DNA from: Scatophagus argus
Taxonomy: Eukaryota > Chordata > Actinopteri > Scatophagidae
Direction of reading: 5' to 3'
NCBI RefSeq assembly: GCF_020382885.2
Contig: NC_058511.1
Location: 858,501 to 922,500, forward strand
Length of the DNA stretch: 64,000 nucleotides
Positions 1 to 12,713 of the stretch are shown in pieces. Positions within the stretch are counted from its first letter, which is position 1, and each line of letters starts with the position of its first letter. Made by a program: the position numbers and the translations under genes. Under the pieces are notes generated by a model. It was not told the DNA's origin. It did not search any database and was given only the letters and a program-made list of their open reading frames with translations.

Positions 1-65
1 AATTACAGTTTTGTTTGTACAGTTTCAGTTTTGTACAATAAAAATTGAATGTGATTCCTCCTCAG

Positions 66-3000
66 GAGCCATACAGCAGCAGCACCAGTGATGTTTTCAT
101 CAGCGGGCTGGACTCTGGCCTGGTTAGCTGCAGCATGCTGTGGACCTCCAACCCTCTTCGCACTCTGAACCAGAACCAGAACCAGTTCCCAGCAGCTCAG
201 TGTGGCTCTTCCAGAAGCCTGAACCTGAACCAGAGCAGCGACGTTCAGCGGCAGAACGTCTACGACAGCTTCATGCAGGAGCTGGAGACAGGCTGCAGCA
301 GCACAGCCGACCCGACCGATCCGTCAGAGGGTGGTGGAGAGGAGGAGGAGGAGGAGCAGGAGGAGGAGGAGGAGGAGATGGATGGGGAGGTGGAGGCAGG
401 AGGAGGCGAGCAGCTGGATGTCCTGTTTGAGAAGGAGCAAGGTGTGGTGCGACGGGCTGGATGGCTCACCTTCAAAGCTCTTCTCACTGTCAACAAGGAC
501 AGGAAGCTGGAGCTGGTGGCTCGCCGCAAGTGGAGACATTACTGGGTCACACTGAAAGGTACGTCCCACCACCTGGACGGGCAGCGTGGAGATAAGTCAT
601 TGACTGTCTATGTCTGCTACTCAGCATTTACCAGACATCCCTCTGTGTGACCCGATGTCACCGAGACAGTCACGTTGCATTGTGGGTAATGTAGGCTCTG
701 GGTTTTGATGAGAATATGGTGAATAAGAAAGATGCTGCGTTTTGATTCTTTGTTAAAACGGTCCATCGTGAGTCTCAAAAGGTTTTCAGAGTGTGATGAT
801 ACACCTGTTCAGTCCCTCGCCTTGACCAGCACAGGACCTCAGTCAGAAGAAACTGATCCTGTCAGTCTGAAAGACCGTTTGTCAACAGAAAGGCACGCTT
901 TGTCATCAAACTGTTTGAGAATCAGACTGTGAAAATTGGAAACATTAAACACCAACCCGTCGTGTCAGTGAAACGTTGTAGAGTTAGCATGTTAGCTAGC
1001 TCACGCTACAGAGTGACTCTCCTTTCTCATAGCTGCAGCCGCCAACATGGACCGACTCCCTTTTCATTCCTTCCTCTGCCGGGCTGACAGCTGCTGAGTG
1101 CTGGGACTTTTGATTTGGGTTTACTGGAGCTGACGTGAACTCTGTCTGGGTGGTGGATGATGGGAGTAACTGATTATGCTGTATCCTCAGGTTGCACTCT
1201 GCTGTTTTACGAGACATACGGGAAGAACGTGAGCGGCGAACAGGAGCTTTCTCCTCGCTACGCTCTGCTGGCTGACGACAGCATCGTCCAGGCCGTCCCA
1301 GAACATCCCAAGAAGGAACACGTGTTCTGCCTGAGCAACTCGCACGGAGACGTCTACCTGTTCCAGGTGAGAACACGGCTCACACACACACCTGTGTTTC
1401 TGTCTGTGTTTACTGTTGAGCAGGAATCCAAAAATCTGCAGTCATACGATTCACACACAAGCAGAACCACATTTTAATCTCCTGTTTCTGTGCAGCACTT
1501 CCACAGTATCTTCTCGTCTCTGTTCTTTCTATATTCGAGTCCTCGGTTTTCTGCAGCTTGTCTGACTCTTGATTGTCGGCTGTGTTTCTTTTCCCACCGT
1601 ACTCCTTCAGTTTGACTCAACAGGACGCAGGGTTGTGGCTTCGCTCCAGCGCAGAACCATGAGCCTCACCACAAACATGCACAGAGCCTGAGCCCACTGC
1701 AGGGTTTTCTCTGCGTCTTTTTGTACTTGCTGAATGCTGTATTTCTGCCTGCTTCACACCACTGAGCTCCTCTGGAGACAAAGCTAACGCTAAAGCTAAG
1801 CCTTTTCCAGTAGACGGCAGCTAATAGACTTGACTGCATATGAAAGCAGTAAAATGTAAAACAGACTGACAAAAAATGTAGCTTTTTCTTGCTCATCAAG
1901 CCACTGAGTTAAGAAGAAAGAAAGAAAGAAGAAAAGAGAACAGGAAATAGTAATACTGCCAATATTACTATTGCCAATCAGGGCCACAGTCCAGCGACTT
2001 GAAGAGGGTCAGAGGTCACAGAACTGGTCTGAAAATAGATGCCACACGTTTCCTGCGTCCCTCCCGGCAGCAGCGCTGTTGACCTCAGATTTACCAAGGG
2101 AGCGTTTATCTTCTTCTTTTTACGAGCTCAGAAAGCTCTTTTATTCCCAGAGTAACTCGCACTCCTCGAGCTGTGGAGTGTGTGTACAGACACTCAGATC
2201 ACACCGAGGAGGAGGAGGAGGAGGAGGAGGAGGAGGAGGAGGAGCGCTGCCGAGGCGTCGAGGAGCTTTTGTCAGGAGCTGAAAGGAGTAGAAGATGGAT
2301 GGTGGAGGAGGGTGGAGGAAGGTGAAAGCCCTCTAATGGGAGTCACAACACCCGACTAATTACTGCAACAAAAGCTCCTGTGTACGACAACGAGCTGCTG
2401 GATTAGTGTCACGGAACGAGAGCTGCTCTTCTGCATTTGACCGTTCTGATGTTAAGTTCTCATTAATGTTTAAAGTCTCGCAGGAAGTAAACAGTATTTT
2501 AAAAGTCCTACATTCACTGTGAGTTTTAAGGCTGGGACTGTAAAGAAGACTTTGAAACAGCACCCAGACCTTCATGTCGGCTTTACAGATTGACAGAAAA
2601 CATAATGAAAAAGTTTCAAGTTTCATAAATATCCAAATAGGTAAACATCTGAGAAGCTTTCCTGTGGAACAGACACAACAAATACGTCTCAGAGCATCTT
2701 AATGTTCCGGTTTGTCGACGCTGAGCTGATTTTACATGCTTTGGGTATGACTGAGTACGTTAGCATTTCATGTGAAATCTAACTAGTAGCTGCAGTAAAA
2801 AGTATTATGTTTACCCCTGGAGTATCTCAAAGCTGTACTTAGGTACAGTACTTGAGTGAATGTTTCTCCGTACTCTGCGTCCGCCTAATGCAGCTTTGAC
2901 TTGCTGCTGTCCGTCTCCCCTGCAGGCCACCAACCAGACCGACCTGGAGAACTGGGTGACGGCGATCCACTCGGCGAGCGCCTCGCTGCTGGCCAAGCGT

Positions 3001-6000
3001 CAGGGGAGGGACGACACGCTGCGCCTCCTCCGCTGCCAGAGCCGCTCGCTGCTGCACAAGATCGACATGGACGGGAAGATGAAGAAGATGGCCGAGCTGC
3101 AGCTGTCCGTCATCAGGGAGCAGAAGAACAGGAGGGCTGTGGAGACGCAGGTCAGTGGCTTTAAGGCGGCCCGGCCTGAGGGTCACAGGTTCGCTTCCAG
3201 TTGAGGTTCAGTGGCACCAGCGAAGCCCAGAGCTGCGCTGATCGAAAAACTGTTTCCATTATCGATTTCATAAAACATTTCAGTCAGCTGGACGTAAACA
3301 TTTGTGGTTTAGAGTCACAAATCGTTGCAGAATATTTTATTGTTTATTTAAAAACTGTTCCAATAAGCTGAAGTGCCAGTTTTTCCGTTCATTTGTGAGA
3401 CCTTCTTCTGTGCTCAAGGCCTTTTCCTGCTAAGTGAAGGTGGACCCTGAGCTCAGGTGAAAGCTGCAGGCATCTCGTGAAGCTGTTAGCGTCCAGCTGG
3501 CGGAGCAGGAGGAAACTCTCCGCTCTCAGACGTCTTTACCTAACAATCAGCCTCCAGGATGTTCTGGCAGCTGCAGAGCAGAAAAATGTCCGAGCTCAGA
3601 CTCACGTGGAGTCCGCTTTAATATCTGTTCCAGATGTTTGGGGCTGTTACCGGCAGCCTGAAACAACAAACGCTTTCCTGCTCACGACGGACACAGATGA
3701 CGCAGTGACATCACCAAGCAAATGTCGAAGTGGTGACGGCAGCATAAAAACCCAAAGCTGGCCGAGGGCGAGAAGAATCTCGCCCTCGGCAGCCCCGGGA
3801 GGTCTCATCCACCCGCTTCTGCTGCAGCCTACAACCCCTGCGTTTGTGTTTTGTGCTTCAGTGTGTCAGTACGGGATGTATTGTTTTATTATGGGATGTA
3901 TTGGGTTTAACTGCCCCTCGTGATCGATGGGCTAAACGGTCTGAAATGTGATGTTCAGCAGCTCACTGTGATGGTTCATATTACATGATGTGAGGCAGCA
4001 TGACGTCCTAAGACATGAGCACGAGGACTCATAGCTTTGTTAGACAACACGGTCCAGTGGGACCTGCAGTGCTGCATGTGCTCAGTACTGGACTCTTTAG
4101 TTGGGACTGAAAAACTGGGGATTAAAATGGTGAGTAGTTGATTCATATCAAAGGTTAAATTAAAGTTGCAGTGGTGACACGTTGATCTAAATTACAGTAA
4201 ATGTGAGGAAAGACAAAATGAATCATTTAGCAGCTGGTTCATCTTTTTCTGTGAACTGTGAAACTGATCCCAGAGCTGCTGTTTGAACTGCTTTAACTGC
4301 AGATTACAGGCTAATCTTAGGAGGGGGGGTGAAGGGGCAGAGGGGAGAGGGGGAGGACGGAGGGAATGGGGGGGCTGAGGGGAGACTGGGAGGGGGCAGA
4401 GGGGGAGGACGGAGGGGAGACACGCTGGAAAATGGAGAAGAGCCATAGTTTGGTTTTTGTAATGAGGATGTCAGTTTATTTCTATTTTAAGTTTAAGTGC
4501 TTGAGCCGGTGTGGGAAAGAGTCAGAGAGGGGAGGAAGAGGAGGGGGGAGGAAGATAGAAGGGAGGACAGATGAAGAGGGGGAGGAGAAATTCCTTTTGT
4601 TGCTCTTCTGATCAAACAAAACAACTTCCTCACATAAGGAAGAGACAACATATTAACATGAGCACCACACCAACTTCCTCCTGGTGCACAGAGAACCAAT
4701 AGAACAGCGACATTCAGAGCGATGAGCAGCCAATCAGGAGCTCGCAGAGGGCTGCTGTTTCTGTCCTTCGACACACAGAGACTTAAAGCTGCTCTAACAG
4801 CTCCGGTCAGTGTTCAAAGTCGACGCATGATGACTGACGGCGCAGGATTCTTATGAGTCTTGTTGTGTTCAGATCCAGCAGTGGGAGCAGAACCTGGAGA
4901 AACTGAACCTGGATCTGTTCCGCCTGCGCTGCTACCTGTCCAGCCTGCAGGGCAGCGAGCTCCCGAACCCCAAGAGCCTCCTCGCTGTGGCCAGCCGGCC
5001 CTCCAAGAGCCTGCTGGGACGCCTGGGAGTCTTCTCTGTGTCCTCCTTCCACGCCCTGGTAAGAACCGCCGCCACATCACCTTCCTCTTCTGTCGCTAAA
5101 CGGCGAACCTCTCACACCGGACGTCTCATCTCTCCTCAGGTGTGCAGTCGAGATGAGCCGACGCTGAGGGGTCGGACTCTGCTGGGAGGAGGCCACAGGA
5201 GGAGGGGCCTGCCGTCCTCCCTGAAGGCTCTGGACGGACTGGAGAGACGCGACAGGGACGGCAGACACATCACGTCCCAGGTAATACACCACATCACACA
5301 TCGCAGTCCGAGGTCAGGAGTTCCTTCAGCGCTCCAACTGTGGGTAATCAGCCAGCTGAGGTTCCCATCGTCCTCGGCCCCTGAGGGCCCCTCCAGATAA
5401 ACAGGAGTCGGAGCGAGCAGAGGAGGCGGATCTCCCTGCAGCTGACACACCTCAACGCTGTGACGCGTGTCAGCAGTCTGAATCAAAGCTTCGTGTCGCT
5501 TCTGTTCCGGTCCACATTGTAGGCCCAAAAGCATGAGGACACCCTGGTTAGCTTGGGACGTTTCTGCTCCACCAGATGTTTGTCTCCTGTCTCTGTCCTG
5601 CTACAAGTTTAACATCCAATCAGCTGGTAGTTTGCTTTGTTTTACAGAAAACCCAGCAGTCAGAGAGTTCAGTGTGTTCTGAGGATGTAAAAGTCAGTAG
5701 TTGGAGAAACTGTGCAGTTTTAAAATCCAGTTTCTGTTCAAGGCGAAGACATCATTTTTGTAATTTTAGCCGTGACTTCAAACATCTGCTTCTGGCTCAT
5801 AAGCTGAGTGCGTCTGACTGAGCAACTGAACTGCTCACTTTGTGTGTAAATGACCTCAGGAAACAGACGTTCCCTCTTACAAACATGCGTGTGTCTGACA
5901 GCACATGGGCGTGGGAGAGCGTCGACAGGAACGCCGTACCTGGAAACATGTTTTCCTTTGGGTGTGCTTTGATTCCTGACCGCTTCCTTCCAAACAGATT

Positions 6001-9000
6001 CACAGCATCAGCACTGACTCTGAGTCCACTCTGAGATTCTGCGAGCTGGTTTTGTGGATCTGTTCTCAGGTCTGATCGGGGAGGTTTCTGGGCAGACCCA
6101 CACACACACTCACTCTGATCTCTGAAGGACATGTGGAGTCAATTGCTGCGTCTCTGCAGGAGACAAACAGCTGTCTTCGTCCGGGAGACGTTTGTTACTG
6201 TAAGGAGGTTCGCTCCTTCCACAAAACACTCGCAGTCCGCCGTCTGTCAGCACAAAAAGCTTCAAGTGTGCAGTGAAGGGTTTCAGCCGGCGTCATCCGG
6301 CAGCGCCGTTTTTATCTACTTTTCCCGCTCGTCCTGCGGCAGAGATCTCAGTTCATCGGTGAGACGGACGAAAGAATCCCAAATATAAAGTTTCACTACA
6401 GGATTTGAATGTTTGAGGACGTCGAAACAAGAACGGACACGAGCTTCCTGTCGCAAATGGAAACTTGAATTCAAAACCACAGATGGAGGACATGAAGTGA
6501 AATGAAGTCACGCGTCGCACAGAGAGCTCAGGGTTCTGGTTCTGGTTGAGTCATGACTGCAGCGTGCTGACGATGTGTTTACTGACTGTCGGTGGTCCTC
6601 AGACTCCAGACGGACTGCAGCTCCTCTGCACAAACCTGTAATTTCAGCACAGCTCAACCCCTCATTCTTTTTCCCACGATTCCCTGGGTCTAATTGTGGT
6701 TTTGATCCGGAAAAGACTTTAGTATCAAAGTCCTTTTCTTTCCGCGACTCATCGTTTTTAATTAAGTCTAAATATAAACTGACACGGCGTTTTCAGTGTG
6801 TGAAAAGCAGCTGATCCTCCTCGTCTGAGAAGAGGGAACATGAAATTCTGACTTTCCACAACTTCATCCCGCCTGTCTTTGTTTACAGCGTGTTGGAGCA
6901 GAGACAGATAAAGTTGGGCCTGCATGTATGTGGACACAGTGTCCACACACTTCTGGACATGAACAGTAGTCAGTGTCATCGTCTGCTGCCACCTGTCGCT
7001 CTCTAACCCCCTGAGGAGGAGAACAAAGAAGAGATGTGAGAAGAGAGGAGAAGGGGGGAGGACAGCTGTTTCATAGCAACCCGCTGATGTGGAGCAGGGG
7101 GGAGCAGGGGGGAGGAGGGGGAGGATTAAAAGGACTGAGAGCCTTTTATTCTCCCAGAATTCCTTTGTCCCTCACTGTTGATCTTTCTGCAGAGGCACAG
7201 AATGACTCCCCCACCTCCTGTCCTCACCTCCTGTCCTCACCTCCTGTCCTCCTCTGCTCTGCTCCTTTTTTAACCTCCCTCGTCCCCCGTCTTCCCCCCA
7301 GCATGACGCCTCCTCTGTGTCCTGCTGCTGTTTCATCCTTAATTGGTTTTCATTTCCATCCTCCTCTTCCTCCTGTGCGTGTGTAGATGATCTTTGATTT
7401 GAAACAGCCAATCACAATGCAGTCTGTGTCCCAGGTAGAAACTGTGATGGGGTCTTGATTCTTGTTGCGTTCAGGTGCTGGAGATAAGGTCTGATTTCTA
7501 AGGCAGTTGTTTTCTTTCGCTCTTTTGGTTTTGTTTAAATGTTCATTATGTGATCAAAACGTGCAGTTTGTTTCTTCACTGATGAACTGTTTATCTGATT
7601 TATTTTCCAATTTTCTGGTCATTTCTTCCCTTTAATGAATCACATTTATTTGTGCAAATAAATAAACCAAACCGAGGATCAAAACTAGTTTTAATTTAAC
7701 TTTCAGCTGGACAGACTACAGAGGCTCGACTGTGTGTCCAATCAGAGGGAGGCGCCGCCCCCTGCAGGTCGTCCTGCAGCTGCGAAGGTGCGTTCACTGA
7801 CTGCATGCTGCTACTGCATCTTCATTCATCTCACTGGAAGTTTCTGCAAAGCGCTTGTCTTTATCAGCAGTAATGATGATCGACTAGCAAGAAGCAAATG
7901 AATAAAACAGACGTTTTGAAAGAAAATACCAATAAATTCACCAATAAATTCTTGGGTAATCCGGGTTTAATCTGATCAGAGCTGCAACAATATGTCAATT
8001 AATCAGTCAAAGAGAATTAATGTTCAGATATTTACTTTAATCGTTTCAGTGATTTTTTTCAAGCACGAACAACAAAATTCTTTTGGTTTCGGCTTCTGAG
8101 ATGTGATTTCCGTGCTTGTTTTCATCATATGTACGAGAAAATTGTGATGGACGTTTTATAGACAAACTGATTAGTAGAGACGATAATCCACAGATCAATC
8201 AGTAATGTGCAGATGAATCAATAATCTACAGATGAGCCAATAATCGCCGTGTCTCCTGTCGTCTCTGTTGCTCAGGTGAGCGACGAGCTGCAGCCTTCAG
8301 ACGTCCACGTTTTCACTGTCGACATCAGCCGAGCCGACACTGCGAAAGACTTTGGTGAGAAAATAGTCCCACACATCACTTCACAGCTGACGTCTCAGGG
8401 AACCTAAACGGGTTCCTCACGGGGTTCGGAGGAGCCGTGGCCTAGAGGTTGGAGAAGCGGCTTGTGATCGTGATTTGATTCCCCCACCAGACGGGCAGGA
8501 AAAATTTGGGTGTGGTGGAGTGATTAATGCAATAAAACGCTCCCCCCCCCCTCCATTAGCCGGCTGATGTGCCCTTGAGCAAGGCACTTAACCCCCCAAT
8601 ATGCTCCCCGGGCGCTTGATGCTGCCCACTGCTCCTGTGTGTGTTTCACTGCATGTAATTTGCCGGGTGTTGCATGTGTGTGTTCAACTAAGGATGGGAT
8701 AAATGCAGAAGACGAATTCAGTGTGTGTATGTAAACATATATATACTGTCAATAAAGTGATTCTTCTTCTTCTTCATGATCTGAGAATGTTTTCACAAAA
8801 TCCAGCCAGCAGACGAATGAAAGCTGCCTGATGTTTGAAACGCGATGTGCCGACGTGTTCGGGTCAAACCAATCACAAGCTTTTCTTGGTTTGCAGGTTT
8901 CGCTGTGACGGGTCACGTGGACGGAGCGGGAACAAGCCACGTCTACGTCAGCGAAGTCGACCCGCTGGGACCGTCGGCACGAGAAGGTTCGGCTTCTGTT

Positions 9001-12000
9001 TCTGTTTAACTGCCGCTTCACGTCAACCGCCGTCACTCGGCCTCGACGCAAACAGATGGATCTGATTGGTCGATTAGAACGTCCCAGATCAGCAGGCAGC
9101 ACCAAACATATCAGTGCAGCATTCACAGGGTGGGGTGATGTGGTCTCGACTGATGAACCTCAGCAGGACGATGGAGACTCTGCAGTTTGTTGTAGCTGTT
9201 TAAACGTAGAGAACTTCTGAACAGCAGCTGGAGAGCTGAAGCTAAATATTTTGTTCGATACGTTTGATGGACTTGTTAAAATCATTTGACCTTCTCGTGT
9301 TCCCATCAGGCCTCAGGGCTGGAGACGAGGTCCTGGCTGTGAACGGGGCCACGGTGTCCGGTCTGGACCTGGACCTGATGCAGAGTCTCTTCAGCCACCA
9401 GAAGCTCCGGCTGCTGATCAGGAGAGACGAGTCCCCTGACGCCATCTGGGCCGACCCCTGCCAGGCCCCGGCCCCTCCGGACCTCCAGACCTGGACCAGC
9501 ACTGATTCAGGTCTGTAAACACAAGTTTACTGAATTAAGAACAGAAGTAATTTTTGATTTTGAGAGCAGACAGGAAATACTGAGAGGTTCATGATGTGGA
9601 CTCCCTCAGAAACGAGCCTTTAATAGGAGAACTTCAGTTCCCCTGCAGGCCTGAAGGCAACTGCAGCTCCCAGAGGAGCTGTCACATTTAAATTAAAGGC
9701 TTTTATTGTGAAGGTCAGTCAGAACAGCAGCAGAGATGCTTTTGTTCTGGGAAAACTGCCTGCAGAACTGAACTGAAGGGAAAGAAACACGTGCACCAGT
9801 TTTTTACTGGATGAATGAGACCTTTGGCTGAATCCAGAACATCTTTATGTTCATGGAAGTTTGAAAGAGAAGGAACCAGCAAAACATATTTAGAACCCGA
9901 TCTTCATTTTCACAGGTTCTTCCTTTCCAGATGGGATTCAGCTTCCTGTTTTTGATGGGGTTTCATTGAAGCCGTCTGAGGACGTCGAGCTGCAGAAACA
10001 GGTGAGACTCAGTTGTCCAGTGTGTCTGTTCGGACCTCCAGGTTATTGATTTATTGACTGATTTTTCTTTGTCACCTTTAAGACACATGCTGATACATCA
10101 GAGGGCTGTGACTGAAAGTTAAATGTGCTCTCCTCATGCTGTAGCGTTTGACTGATCTCTGATCAGTGAGTGACCGGCCTGGACGCAGATCCGTCCCCGG
10201 TGTGAGGTCTTCATGTCTCAGTCCTGGTTTGGCTGGAAAAGACACAAACACATGTTTCGTACTTTAAAGAGTAACTGAATGAATCCTTCACTGAACCCTT
10301 CCTTTCCCACAATCCCTGACACCTCCTGTGTCACATGACCAGAGACCAGGATGTTAATCCAGGCTTACAGCCTCAGCGTTGTCGCTTTGTAAAGTCTGGG
10401 CTGAGGGGATTAATGGCGTCCAGGAGAAGCAGAGAGAACTCGTAGATGTTGTTCCTGACCAGCTCCTCCTCCGGTGGGGGTCCCGACTCCCAGAGGTGAC
10501 CCCTGACCCCAGCCGAGGCTTCCCCCGCGTCCTGCTCTCTGACCATGGGAGGCCTGTGCTGGGTGCTGCCGCTGGAGGAGGAGGAGGAGGGGGGAGGGGA
10601 GGTCGGCCTGGCGGAGCAGCTGGCGGGGCTGCTGGACGAGGCGACCTGCTGCCTGAGCCGGCGGCGGCCCGACGACAGGCTCGTCCTGCTGGTAAACAGA
10701 CGCAGTCAGGCTGAGGCTGCAGATCGGTGGCGTCCTCGTGCTGGACTTTTAGCTCAGTTCAAAGTGCACTGGTTGTCTGTGACAGGGTTTTTAAATGTTA
10801 TTAGTCCTTTGTGATGGCAGCTGTTAGAAGTTATTTTCCACAAATACAAAATGTGCAGAAAACGAAGCAAGAAATCAAAACACGTGTGAGTGACGAGCAG
10901 AGATGAAACATTTCTTCTGCTTCTGCTGCGTTTAAGGACCCCTTTTTACAGTCGTTCGTCTCCATGTTGAGTTGTTTCCTCTGTGGCTTGAAACAGCAGC
11001 TGTGGGTGGATGTTTCTCTCCGCTCTGCGTTGACCTGGTTGGATGTGGTCTTGGGGCGTAGACTCAGATTCAGACCAGATGAGTCCGTCCTGGAGGTTAA
11101 AAGTGCTGTAAATGTGAAGCGTCCCGCTCTGTTATCGCTGTGTGGCTGCAGGTGAACTGAATTTATGAGCCTGTCAGCAGTTCATTAGGGTGCGGCGGCT
11201 CAGACTACTACCATGCCTTTGTTCTGTCCCCCATCAGAACGTGGATCGGGTCTGCTCCCTCTACCAGACCTTCCCAGCGGGCCGAGCGGCAGAGGCCGAC
11301 GTTCCCAGGAACCCGTACGGCCGAGAGGTCGGCCTGCAGCCGGCGAGCCCCACCCACCTGAGCGTTTGTCAGCGTCTGCGTAAAGTCATCCAGGAGCTGG
11401 TCGACACCGAGAAGTCCTACGTCAAGGTCGGTGCTACTGCAGTAATACTACAGCAGCTCGTAGTACTGCTCACGCTGCTCTACTTTTATCCCACCCTGCA
11501 CCAAGGCTGTTGCTCATGGAGGACTGCTGGCTTCTCTGCTCTAACATTTAATTCAGGATTCATGCAGGACCGATGACACAGTATGACAGACTGTAATGCA
11601 GATGAACAAAGTCGTAAAAATAGAAGAAAATAAAACCTGACGTGTGTTAATGTGATTCACCTCAAACTCGCTTTCTGCACCTTTTCGGAAATGCTTTTAA
11701 TTTGTTACGTGGTCACTCTTTCATTCGTCACCTTCATGTTATTTTATTCATTTTCGCGTGATGTTGTCCCAGAGGTTTTGCTCTTCTTTTCTGTGTTTCT
11801 GACGCCTGTCCGTCTCCCTCTGGTCTCGTCTCTGTCAGGACCTGGTCTGTCTGTTTGACATCTACCTGACCCCTCTGCAGAAGGAGACCTTCCTCAGTAA
11901 AGAAGAGGTAAGCGCAGACCAACGTTCGGTCGGCCGGGACGCCGGCTCGTTGTTGCCTTCTCTGACTGCAGCGTCTCTCTCCCTCAGATGGAGGCGCTGT

Positions 12001-12672
12001 TCGGCAGCCTGCCCGAGATGTTGGACTTCCAGAGAGTCTTCCTTCAAACTCTGGAGGAGAGAATCGCGTCCTGCCCCGACTTCAGTGCCCTGGAAACACC
12101 TGGACAGTTCAAGGTAAATGATTTTCACACATCTTTTATTGGTTTCGGCGGATTCCATTGGCCCCGTCTGAGTGCTCTTACGTTGTCTCTCTCCTTGCTG
12201 TCAGAAACTCCTCTTCTCATTGGGCGGATCTTTTCTCTACTACGCCGATCACTTCAAACACTACAGCGGCTTCTGTGCAAACCACATCAAAGTCCAGAAG
12301 GTCCTGGAGAGAGGTGATCTGTCACACCACACGAGGCCAAACCCTCAGTCACATCATCCGGACCCTGATCCGAGTCCACCTCAGACAGCTTCTGTGATCT
12401 GATCATTAAACAACGATTTGGTTTTCACAGCAAAGACAGATGGAGCCTTCAAGCACTTCCTGGAGACAAGGAATCCAACCAATCAGCACTCGTCCTCTCT
12501 GGAGTCGTACCTGATCAAACCTGTTCAGAGAGTCCTGAAGTATCCACTGCTGCTCCGAGAGCTGGTGTCTCTGACTGACCCCGAGAGCCCTGAACACACA
12601 CACCTGACAGGTACGACACACACACACACCTGACAGGTACGACACACACACACACACAAACCTGAAAGGTAT

Positions 12673-12713
<41 letters not shown>

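Noticed and set aside
260..572. Ser-rich and Leu-rich minus-strand frames
   Set aside because: Antisense of the (GAG)n stretch that encodes the Glu run of the tiam2 exon.
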